Positions 22,872-32,699 of a stretch of 64,000 nt of DNA are shown here, in pieces (position 1 is the first letter of the stretch; the number at the start of each line of letters is the position of its first letter). Source of the DNA: Microplitis mediator (Eukaryota; Arthropoda; Insecta; Hymenoptera; Braconidae); the NCBI RefSeq assembly GCF_029852145.1, contig NC_079974.1, positions 6,075,501 to 6,139,500 of the forward strand, written 5' to 3'. Below the pieces are notes generated by a model. It did not search any database and was not told the DNA's origin. It saw only the letters and a program-made list of their open reading frames with translations. A program made the position numbers and the translations under genes.

Positions 22872-23258
22872 ATCTTAAGTGCCTGACCTTTCCCCGATCC
22901 GCCACCCTGAGCCGATTTTGATAATTGTTTTTTTTTTGGTGATTATAAAATCACCTGGCGCCCAACTAATAATTTTGAACAAGGTTGCCAAAAATCGTAA
23001 GTGTATTCGGACTTCACTCCGGTAGATCCCCGGTGGTGAAAAACCCGTTACAATATATATATATTTACACTCTTCTGTACTGTCCGCAACGACCGGTGGA
23101 CTCGAGGGTGTCCCCACCATGCTCTGCGCTCTACCACCACTTTGTGGTGGGGGGCGCTATAGTTGCACCATACTACTGTTATGTAATGAACTGATTGGTA
23201 ACAACGCATACAGATGGTGTCTATAATTTGCGATTTTTGAGATAATGAGTGGGTGGAG
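22872..23258. repeat. 387-bp direct repeat, right copy
   Basis: Second copy of the segment at 17988-18374, starting directly after the LINE tail. It runs into unique flank (GTAGTACTCCAG) that continues into the 3' part of the errantivirus-like element, whereas the left copy continues leftward into the solo LTR. Confidence 0.85.
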
Positions 23259-24222
23259 GTAGTACTCCAGTCCTGGTTTGCTACGGTAGTTGTTGTTAGC
23301 CCAAACTCCCTGGCGCAAATCTTACACAATTTTCCTCTCTCGCTGGCCCACGGAACACCTGATTTGCAGGCTAGGTGATTGAGTGGATACCAGACGCCGC
23401 GCTCTAGGGCCGTTTTGAATGCGGAGGCATCCGGGTAAATTTGCTTGATCAGAGTTACTACTGCTGTACGGAATCGAAAGAGTTTAGCCTGTGACTTGGG
23501 TACTTCCCGGAGAATTTCGTAGAAACTATACATCGCTTCGCAGTAAGGACGTAGTTGGGGAGCGACGTCCTTCATACTAATTCGCTGGCGCAATGTTGCC
23601 TTCTGGGTTGTTTCAGTCGTATATGCGGTGACTATAGCTCGGGCGGAACTGGTCGAGGGGAATGCCAGTGGGAGATTGGGTCGGAGATTGCATGGAAATT
23701 TGGATCGGGAAGGGTTAGATTGTGGCTTCTTGGCAGTTGGTTTTCGAGTTGCGGAAGCTTCTTTAACGGATGATCCCAACGAGGTCGGCAAAAGGGAATT
23801 TTTGGGCGGCATTAGTTGGCGTCTCTTTCTCAAGGATTTTAGTCATGGGCTGGGGGAGCTTTCCTCTGCCCCAGCCATAAGAGTTGGTACACGGCTACCC
23901 AAGGGAGATGCAGGAAGGGGAGATGCGGGAAGTTCTTCATCTGTTTCTAGTGAGCTAAGCGTTTCCTTCCTCGATCGCATCGCAGCTGCTTTCGGGGGGG
24001 GGGGGGGATTTGTACGTAAATTTGAAGTGGTGGCCTCAGAAGGCTTATGAGGAAGGAGGTGATTGAGAGGGGGCGCTGATAGTGACGCGACGCGTTGTAG
24101 TTCTTCCGGTAACTGGGTCGTTAGTTGGGTGAGGTATTCCTCAAGTTCTTCTTCTGAGCTGGTCCTGTCTTGTTGAGTGGCTGGTCCGAGTATATACTGA
24201 AGGTCAAAGTTGTCTATTATTC
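23259..24222 (-). pseudogene. Unrecognised ORF downstream of the Env-like gene, behind a splice-acceptor-like site
   Basis: The minus strand has TTGTTTCAG ending at 24,223, just after the Env stop. From there an open frame encodes an acidic stretch (DNFDLQYILGP, then SSEEELEEYLTQLTTQLPEEL) and a Pro-rich region. A run of about 14 G on the plus strand (23,994-24,007) shifts the frame. The frame then continues as MRSRKETLSSLETDEEL, hits one TGA near 23,850, and goes on through a basic, Ser/Pro-rich region. A compact helical domain (ISMKDVAPQLRPYCEAM to KLCKICAREF, about 23,560-23,300) ends with a CxxC. I do not recognise the family. Its position after env and the acceptor-like site suggest a spliced accessory or structural product of the retroelement, but a captured gene is equally possible. 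Confidence 0.45.
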
Positions 24223-24231
24223 CTGAAACAA

Positions 24232-25593
24232 TTAAACATGTAGCTCGTGAGCGGCTTGTCTTAGGTGTGTATAGTAAGTTTGTGGTTGCGGCTCTCTCAC
24301 GGGTTCAGTGCTTCCCGAACTAGTTTCTGATTCTGGGGCCGTAGGTGCTGTTTTCGGTGAAGTACCTTCCACAGCGAGTTTTCGGGTCCCCAAGTGGATG
24401 AGTAGGTGGGTTATGGAGCTCCATACTACCCCGACTAAATGGATGGACCACCCGTATATGGAGTGAAGAGCGTAGCCGTGAATTACTGTGTCGACAGCCA
24501 ATTTCACAAATCGAATAACTAATAACAACCCGATTACTCCCGCACTGGCAGAACCGAACGTGAGAAAGGACCCCCATATACGCGCCCACACACTTTCAGC
24601 GATTTTTTGAAGTGCTTCCTCGTCAAGTAAATTTACAAAATTACCCCCCTGTCGTTGTGTTGGTTGTCCTGTAATCGTGCGGGCCAAAGTGTTCAATACA
24701 GTGGGTCTTTTCGCCGGGAACATGATACTGGACCGCAAATTTTTCAAATCTTCATAACTATAAATACCACTAGTTGCAAGTGAGCTCGGATTCACATATG
24801 ACCAAGTTGTGGTTGTGGCGGGTTTTAAATTATCCGGCGCGTTAATAGCGGTCAGTTTCGAGGTGAACGTATACTAAGAATCTGCTAGAAGTTACATAGA
24901 TGGAAGAATGGAATTACAATTAATTTGTGTACCAGAGTTTATTAGGATGTGGGTTCAAGGGGTAAGGAAGACACTAGTATCGTTGTCTTTGGACAGGGGA
25001 AGTTGTTGGTAGCATTCATTCGTTGTTCGTACTCTTACGTTCACTAGTTACATTTACATTGGTTACATTTAATCAGATAGATGACTTCTCCAGCTACCAC
25101 GGCCATGTAACCAGGTCCTTACATTAGATGATACGCGAATTCGTCTGGAGTTTGAGTGGCATGCATTAAAGAATTTTTTAAGATTTGGACCTCCACTTAT
25201 GCTTCAGGATATCGCGATAAAGATGATTCACCTGGGTTCTAATATGGCGTTCGACATATACAAACTTTGAGTTGACGTAAGCCATCAGATCAGCGCTTTT
25301 GCTGAGGGCTGCCTTGTTACTTGGAAACACATTGGTGTCCGTATATTTTATAACGAATAGCTGGGGGTGTTCTGTTTGCACGAGCTGGTATCCGGACAGC
25401 ATTTGACGCCCCTTGCGTAGAAACGCGAACGTAACGTCCCAACTTACCACCGTATACACCACTTCTTTATTCTCCTTGCCATTTTTACCGTCACCCGTTA
25501 TTTTCGAAGCAGGGCCATCGTACAGAACTTGATACCGATGTGATGGCGTTTTCCCACTCGCACCAGAGTCAGACTTTTAGCTTGCAAATTTTT
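24232..25593 (-). pseudogene. Env-like glycoprotein gene, broken
   Basis: The C-terminal part is a clean frame (24,873-24,232). It has a Thr-rich stretch, a hydrophobic membrane-spanning region (about 24,570-24,495, SFLTFGSASAGVIGLLLVIRFV), a second hydrophobic patch (SIYGWSIHLVGVVW) and a Ser/Thr/Pro-rich cytoplasmic tail. Upstream, 25,545-25,178 encodes an ectodomain-like segment; between them, frameshifts and stops accumulate, with a CYQQLPLSKDN piece. The N-terminus with any signal peptide is missing. Domain order (ectodomain, membrane anchor, tail) and the position after pol support an envelope protein. Its source cannot be named with certainty: a classical errantivirus Env, or a glycoprotein taken from an arthropod negative-strand RNA virus (chuvirus-like), are both possible. 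Confidence 0.55.
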
Positions 25594-27761
25594 TTAACGA
25601 GGTAGTAGCGATCGTTCCTTCATTCTTTTCGATCCCTCATCACACGGCTCACCCTCCTTGTTTAAAAAATAAAGATAGTTGTTTCTCTGCATGTAAATGT
25701 GATCTCGAGTTTCTACCACCCGTCGCGGCATACCCGACCGGTTTCTTTTCAACTCGAGTTCGTCTCTATCCTCCTCGTCCGATTCGTGCTCTTCGGATTT
25801 CCCTTCTTCGTCTTCCTCGCCGTCGCACCTACGTTCGTCTTGCCGGCGAAACAGCGTATTCTTCAAATCCTCCTTCGGCGAATTTCACGACAGATTCTGA
25901 GGTCAGTGTGACTCGGACACGGGAACGATTTTCTTATTATCTAATTCGGAATTTTTCTTTTTTTCGTTCTCATTTAACCTTTTATTCGTCAAATCGCCAC
26001 GATTACGTGTTCGTGGGACAATTGGAGTATCGTAGGATGTCGAGGGTTGTGGTTGGTCGGCTAAGTCAGCCTTAAGTTTTGCTGATTGGGCTCGCGTGAT
26101 TACCAAAATTTGGGGCTCGCGATTGTCCATTGCCATTTCTTCATCCGTTCCGCTATCTTCCGTAGGCGCTGGCGCACCAATAGCGGGTGGATTACGCGAT
26201 AACGCGTCCACATTAACATTTGTTTTGCCGGCCTTGTAAATGACTTCGAATTGATACTCCTGCAATTTCAACCTCCATCTGGTGAGCCGCGACGTTGGGT
26301 CTTTTGCCGTCTGCATCCAAACCAACGGTTTATGATCCGTGACTAATTTAAATGGATGCCCATACAAATAAGGCCGAAATTGGGATACCGAGTGCAATAT
26401 TGCCAGTGCTTCCTTTTCATACGTACTATATTTTTGCTCATTTTCGTTCAAAACGCGTGATGTGTATTCTACTGGCTTATCCTTTCCGATGGGACCTTGA
26501 CTTAAGATCCCGGCAATGGCTATACCTGACGCGTCGGTCGTTACCACAAAAAATTGAGTCTGATCAGGGTATTGTAACACCGGCTCTTCGCATAATTTGT
26601 CTCGTAGGGTTTCAAATACTACTTGTTGGCTATTGCCCTATTCAAAGATCATGTTCTTTTTTAATAAGTTCGTTAATGGTTTTGCGATTTGAGAGAATCG
26701 ATGGATGAAACGTCAATAATACCCGGCTAGTCCCAAAAATTGACGTATATTCTTATGTGTGTGAGGACGAGGGAAATTTTTAACCGCGCTTATCGTACCC
26801 CTTCAGCCGATACGATAAGACCCAAATAGATGACTTCTCTGCATAGAAATTCGCATTTATCGGGTTGAAATTTTAAATTCACGGCTCTGAGGCCCTTCAT
26901 TACGCGTTCCAATTTCACGGCATGTTCTTCCAACGACCCCGCGTATATGACGATATCGTCGAGGTAAACGAACACTTCTGCCCCTTGGAGCCCCGATAGA
27001 ACTATGTTCATTATACGCTGGAAGGTTGCAGGGGCTGTTTTGAGCCCAAAGGGCATTCGCGAAAATTCAAACTGTCCAAACCTAGTCGAGAAAGCGGTCT
27101 TATGGCGGTCCGTCGGATCTACTTCCACTTGGTAGCCGGATTTTAAGTCGAGGGTAGAGAAATAAATTGATCCACGTCATTGTTCTAAAATTTCCGTTAT
27201 TAGCGGAAGTGGTTGTGCGTCACCGATGGTTTTTTCGTTTAGTGGTCGAAAATCAAGTACCATTCGATATTTTTTATTACCCTGCGAATCCGGTTTCTTG
27301 GGTACGATCCATACGGCGGTGTTATATGGGGACACCGACGGCACGATAATCCCCTGATCCTTCAACTCCCTCGCTTGTCGATTAATTTCCCCTCTCAACG
27401 TCTGAGGGTAACGATACTGTCGCGTAAATACCGGTATATCGTCTGTGGTTCTAATTTTATGAGTCAATACATTTGTACAACCTAGTTGGTCTTCAGGGAG
27501 AAAATAACTATCCTGATGTTCTCGAATGTGTTCCATAATACTCTCTCTTTCTTCCCCATTTATGTGACTGTGCCTCAACAGCTGCATTATAGTTTTTATG
27601 CGCTCGTTTGTCCGACTCTTATTCTGTTCGTTAGCATTCTTACCGCTCTCATAACTATCGCTTCCGACGGCGCTTTCACCGCAGCCGAATTTTTTCAAAT
27701 TTTCGTTCTCGAAATTCTTAGTTCTCCCAGCAGCCCTATCACCGTGATTATTACCACTCAC
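25594..27761 (-). pseudogene. Errantivirus-like reverse transcriptase and RNase H
   Basis: RT starts near 27,430 (FTRQYRYP), with LKDQGIIVPSVSPYNTAVW and YRMVLDFRPLNEKT, is broken by a stop near 27,177, and continues at 27,128 with RMPFGLKTAPATFQR and the catalytic FVYLDDIVIY. Another break lies near 26,785. RNase H (26,580-25,903) has VVTTDASGIAIAGIL, the YEKEALAI glutamate and a VTDHKPL aspartate, all as in gypsy elements. A charged linker (25,866-25,594, DERRCDGEEDEEGKSEEH, then RDHIYMQRNNYLYFL) normally precedes integrase, but the sequence jumps to Env instead, so integrase has been deleted. The product would copy element RNA into DNA in the cytoplasm. This copy cannot make it. Confidence 0.85.
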
Positions 27762-27863
27762 AAAATTAATTTTCTCATAATTTTTACCATAATCATTAAT
27801 TTTCCCAAATTCAATTGTTCCGACGGTACTCTTACCGCGAGTAAAATTTTTTAAGTTATCGTT

Positions 27864-29120
27864 TTATCCGGCGCGATTCCCGCCGCGAATAAAATTTTCA
27901 AAATTATCGTTCTCAAGATTCTCCGCTCTCCCGACGGCCCTTTCAGCGTAATCGTTTTTTTCCGCAAGGTTAATTCTTTCAACAGTATTCCCATTGCCAG
28001 AAAGATTTTTTAAATCAACATTTTTTTCGACGCTATTCCCGTCGCAAATAGAATTTTCAAAATTATCATTCTCAAGATTCTCCGCTCTCCCGACGGCTCT
28101 TTCACCGTGAGTATTATTTTTGCGATTATTATTAATTTTAACAATGCGACTACCGTAAGTCGTATTTACTACATTATCATAATCATTACCGCTTCCTTCG
28201 GAACTATGACCGGCACCCCCGCCATCCATTGCAACCACACGGGCATTTTTATCCCTTCGAGAATTACTCATTTTGACCCTTTTAACAAAATTGGCATAAT
28301 CGCCATCACAAAGGACGGTATCCTCGTCTTCACCGTTATCAGAATTCTCATCTTTAATAAAGGCGTCAAAATAACTTATCTCCGTATATGGCTCCAATGT
28401 GACGACCGGTCCCGACACTTCCACCTCCTCGGAAGTTGTATTAATTATGTACATGTGCGCTCTTCCGTTTCGATTAGTAACAAGCGCATCGCCCAAATAA
28501 ATTCCCTTTTTAAATCTGAGACTTTTTACATATCCTGTTTCTGCTTCAGGGTTAGCAACGCGAACGTAAAATCCCGTGTTGGTACGAGCAGGTATAACCG
28601 CCGTTTCTTCGTGCTCAAAACTTAGTTTACAACCTTGTATTTTCAAACACCCTTGTGAATAGAGTACGTCTATACCATTATCCTTTAAGAATTTGGACCC
28701 TAGGATCCCGCTTCTTTTTATGGGGAATTCGTTTGGGACTAGGTGGTAGGTAATAGGTATACCAAAGAACTCAGTTCTTATTGTTCCCAGAGTAAAAACA
28801 AACTCTGGTTTAATTCCCGTTAATTTTAATATTTCGCTACGATCAATCCCGGTACCGGGAGTGACCATAGCGCATTTAAGTAAGTTTAGTTCGCATCCCG
28901 TTTCAATCATTAAAATAGCCGAGTCTAAAATTTCTGCCGATTTCGTTTTTATAGTAGGGGCTTCGCAATCATGGCTTAGCCTAACTACTGCCACTGGAGC
29001 ATCTCCAATGGCTCCTCCGTGTCCATATCCTCCGCAGTTACCCGCAGGACCGGACGCTCGGATCTCCCGATCTCCCGCGGCGGGCCCGAACGCAGGGGGC
29101 TCGTTAACAAATCGCAACAT
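27864..29120 (-). pseudogene. Errantivirus-like protease region with internal tandem repeats
   Basis: A 418-codon open frame. The protease-like core is at about residues 60-160, with AILMIETGCELNLLK where an aspartic protease would have Asp-Thr/Ser-Gly, and SGILGSKFLKDNGIDVLY as the ILG flap region. The active-site Asp reads Glu here, which should abolish activity. After a domain resembling a dUTPase-like or linker fold (about 200-280) comes a low-complexity section in which ERAVGRAENLENDNFEN occurs twice. A diverged copy (DRAAGRTKNFENENLKKF) lies beyond the stop in the RT frame. At DNA level the repeat recurs about every 160-200 bp (27,700; 27,900; 28,060). The start is open-ended: gag is absent and the first residues are GC-rich and unlike the rest. 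Confidence 0.7.
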
Positions 29121-29252
29121 GGCGGCAGTGCATAGAACTTCCGGTGGTAAAGACTGTGGTCCATTAATTGTTTGAATATAATCTAATATAAAAATAAATA
29201 TGTGTGTCTTATTATTCTCATTATGATCAGTAGATTTATATTGGATTTAATA

Positions 29253-29667
29253 CCCAGACAGCATTCAAGTCAGAATGACTGCTTTGTGACGTCTTTTTGA
29301 AGGCGTCCTCAAGAAGTCTTATAATGGCTTCTCACAGGTGTAATTTTTAAGACCTCTTAATTACGAGTTCTTGAAGACTCCATAAATAAGACGTCAGTTT
29401 TGTGACGTCTAAATGTATTCTTTTTTTAACTTCTTTATGAGGTCAAAATTAGGAGTTCTTGAAGACGTCATAGTAAATTTATGCTGAAGTCTTATTTGCG
29501 AAGTCAGAAAAAAGAACTCTTTTTAAAGACGTCTTAGTGAGTTCGCTAGGTGGCTCATTCGACATCTTGAGAACTCTTTAAAGACTTCTTCAAGATGTTA
29601 ATGAGACGTCCAAATCATAAATAGGAACTCATTCAGAACTCATCAAGACGTTATTTAGCTATCTGGG
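29253..29667. mobile_element. Short TA-flanked element with internal palindromic minisatellite
   Basis: Ends are CCCAGACAGC (left) and, reverse-complemented, CCCAGATAGC (right), each preceded by TA. The interior is a degenerate array of about 20-bp self-complementary units built on GACGTCTT and AAGAACTC-type motifs. There is no coding sequence. Confidence 0.7.
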
Positions 29668-29717
29668 TAATATTGTTAACAAACATTTCTGGTCAATTAC
29701 ATAAAACAAAAGTATAC

Positions 29718-31920
29718 CTTGATAAATACGAGATGTTCGATGAAATCAGCAGTGGTTTTACTCAAAACTTGAGCAGCATGCTTGACGCGCATTTTTTTTA
29801 TTTTATTTGCATAGATATGTTCATCTGTTAATGTAGGAAGCTGTCGAGAATCTTGAAGTCGGAATTTATCAATTTCGTAAGCTTTTTGAACGTGCTTCCA
29901 TTGAGCTACTTATATCACTCAATTCTTCTAATCATCAGAGGTAACTTCAAGAGATTTTGTCAGCAAATTATTTCGAGATCCTTTAGTAAGATGCGGTGCA
30001 TCAAACAACGGGACGTTTTTATGACCAGATATGAGGAACGTATTTTCTGGAAGTAATTAATAATTAACATAAAAAATCTCGAACGTAAACTCCAGTTAGT
30101 CTCTTACACGAAAAAAAAAATAGGCGCTGCAACGAGACGCAGTTCTGTGAGAGCAACAGGATTTTATCCTGTTGCTCTCACAGGACCTGTTCTATTGCAG
30201 CACCAATTTTTTTTCCGTGTACTTATAATTTAAATGCAAGTAGAAAAGTAGCGAAAATAGTCAGACTATATACCTGTTTTTTTTTTTCACTTTTTAATCG
30301 TTTTCGATTGGCCTCAAATATTAAATTTTTTACAGCTCTGACATTACTGGTACCTTGATCGCATACTGTAGCTACGGGAATGAAATTACAGCTAATGAGC
30401 TGTTTAGTTACTTTTTTAATTATCCGCGTTAGGTCAGTTGGATCGGTTTGTTTCTCGCAGAAGCCATGGTAAACTGGTAACATCATCTCTCCATCGAATG
30501 ATCTGATGGCGAACACAAGGACGTGGTCAGCGAATTTCGCCGTTCTTTTATCGTGATAAGCTTCAAAGCCTGCAATTCTATCATTTTTTTTATCGTAGTC
30601 TAGATGAGGAGATGTCGCAGCTTCATCCCACATTACAGCGATGACTCTTTTCTGAAGTGGCAAGCGCTGTCCTTCACTTTTCAAGAACCGAATTATAACA
30701 GCTGGGATACCAATATCAAAAGATATTTTTTCATAGACTCCTTTTAGCGTTTGCGGGTTCGACATGGTAAAGCCTAAATCAGAAAGAAGCTTATAGGATG
30801 ATGGACTTCGCTCATAAATAATTAACGACAGTAATTTTTGCGGTGTTGTATATCGTCTCGCCGAAACATAAAATAAAAAATTGCAGTTTGTATACATATA
30901 ATTTTGCGATTATGAGTATATAATTGTTAAGGAGAAAAACTGACAAATAATCGAAGATTAAAATTAAACTATTTACGGTATCAACCACTTATAACAAAAA
31001 CTTGAATTTAAAAGCATAAAAGAACCAAGAAAATATTTTCTTACCTTTGGGGTTTTTGCGCTTAATTCTAATTGCATGCTTATGAAGATTTGCTGAACAG
31101 TTGACAATGATTTCAATTTTTTAATAGTTATTGTGCTTTGTCGTAATTTTTGATAACGTCGTTTTAATTTTTTATAATCTTTCTTTTGTTTTCTCACCAT
31201 TTTTAAGAGCTTCAAAACTTCTTCCTTTGCTTTTAAATGAGCATTTGAATGATCAAGCTTATTAATTGCAATATTTAATGGGACTACACTATTTGTACCA
31301 CGATGATTAGTATTACTCACAGCGAGACTAAGATTTTCACTAACATCTAAGTTCTAAAATATTAAAAAAAATGTTGTATTTTGTTGAAAAATAATATCCG
31401 TAAAATACAGTTAAGTGCGAAAAAAAATTTTTTTTTTTTTTATTTTGGTTAATCAGAAATTAAAAATGTTTAGAGAAATTAATTAAGTCATAAATAAATA
31501 GATAAATTAATCCATTAATATTTAGACTGTTCGCTTCAATAAATAAAGATTTATATTGAGAGAGAGCTTTCATAGATTTATTTACCTTAAAAAATTAAGA
31601 ATAACATGCCACATTACCCCATGCTCATCACAAGAAACAATAGAATTAGATTCAGAAATAGCAACAGTATCTAAGATCTTCAACATTTGATTAGGATAAG
31701 CATTGTCAAGTAATACTCGCCGTGACATAGTTTCACGGTACATGTCTGAGGAAAAATGTTTATGACAAATGCGATATTTGTAAAGTTCATTAGGTGGAAT
31801 ATTTTCAATCTGATGGGTGCAGACTATTAACGACTTCCACATCAAAGCGCGTATTTCATTCTTTGGAGAATAATGACATGACATCCCAGTACCAGAAGTA
31901 CACCCAGGAACCACACACAT
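29718..31920 (-). pseudogene. P-element-type transposase with THAP domain, multi-exon remnant
   Basis: Exon 1 (31,920-31,618) starts MCVVPGCTSG and has the C2CH THAP ligands: C2 and the next Cys, then CHKHF, with a VLLDNAYP motif near the AVPTAF position. A GGG-GTAATG donor keeps phase 0. Exon 2 (31,353-31,045) is a Lys-rich coiled coil (LLKMVRKQKKDYKKLKRRYQ). Exon 3 (about 30,870-30,274) holds the RNase H-like core with VMWDEAATSPHLDYD, IAGFE and VATVCDQGTSNVRAV. Exon 4 (30,046-29,718) begins after TTACTTCCAG and has LISGHKNVPLFDAPHLTKGSRNNL and then three stops before QWKHVQKAY. The protein would bind terminal repeats through THAP and cut DNA. Later exons and the element ends are not found. 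A small foldback element sits in the last intron. Confidence 0.75.
30107..30219. mobile_element. 113-bp foldback MITE with TA duplication
   Basis: A near-perfect hairpin: arms of about 55 bp starting CACGAAAA on the left and, complemented, CACGGAAAA on the right, meeting at a TTTTAT loop between two copies of GAGAGCAACAGGA in opposite orientation. TA flanks both ends. It lies inside an intron of the P-element remnant, so it is younger than that insertion. Confidence 0.85.
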
Positions 31921-32585
31921 TCAACCCATAGTGCAATTCTTAAAAATTTTATTCCATATCTGATTGCGAATTGATATTTCTTCCAAAAAAATAAAATAAA
32001 CACAATAATAAGACACAAATTTCGACAGGATAATGAATCACTCTCAATAATAATACATGTTGGTAGAAACCGCTCGCTTCGTTTTTTAAACAACTGAACA
32101 ACGAACAGCGAATGATTAAAAAAACCGCGAATTTAAATTCTGCATTTGCCATAATTATTAAGTGGTTAAATAACTCTATTAAATATTAACTTATATTTGA
32201 ATATACATTTATGAATTAATTTTTTTACAATTTATTTACTTACTGCTTTTAGCTTCGAAGATGACGAAAGAAGAAATTCCTGTCGAAGAATATTTTTTAA
32301 ACAAGTTATTATTAAATAAATAGAGTAAAAAATTAATTTATATAACTGGTAATTGATTTCGTGTTCAATTTGATTGTTATAAAAAACACTTTGGAACAGA
32401 ATTTTCATTTGTAATATATAAACCGCGATTCGGAAAGTTGAAGAATTCGGATACAAGAAATTATTTATAGTTAATAACATTTGTCAAACTAACTTTTGAC
32501 GTTTTGTTGCTGAAAATACATAGATAATAATTAATTAATTTTTTTTTTCAATTTCATTATTTTTTTATTATTATTTTATTATAAT

Positions 32586-32688
32586 GCTATAGTTTCATCT
32601 TTAAATGAATAAACTATAGCTTTTTTTAGTGGCGCTTCGATCGCATTTCAAATTTTCGATCGAAGCGCCCTCGGTCCTAAAGACCGAG
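32586..32688. repeat. Three consecutive hairpins at the 5' edge of the BEL fragment
   Basis: GCTATAGTTT (32,586) pairs with AAACTATAGC (to 32,620). GGCGCTTCGATCG (32,631) pairs with CGATCGAAGCGCC (to 32,669). CTCGGTC (32,670) pairs with GACCGAG (to 32,688). They sit where recognisable BEL sequence begins and may mark a separate small palindromic insertion or a rearrangement point. Confidence 0.7.
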
Positions 32689-32699
32689 AGTGAAAATAA

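Larger units (their letters stand above)
23259..29160 (-). mobile_element. Errantivirus-like (gypsy-group) element, internal region, decayed
   Basis: On the minus strand the order is protease, reverse transcriptase, RNase H, Env-like gene, extra ORF. No gag is found upstream of the protease and no integrase between RNase H and Env, so the copy has at least one large internal deletion and a 5' truncation near 29.1 kb. No LTR pair was found: the segment at 17,083-18,168 is a candidate relative but has its own target duplication. Confidence 0.75.

Noticed and set aside
32232..32480. 82-codon minus-strand ORF upstream of the BEL remnant
   Set aside because: AT-driven composition with no motif; not supported.
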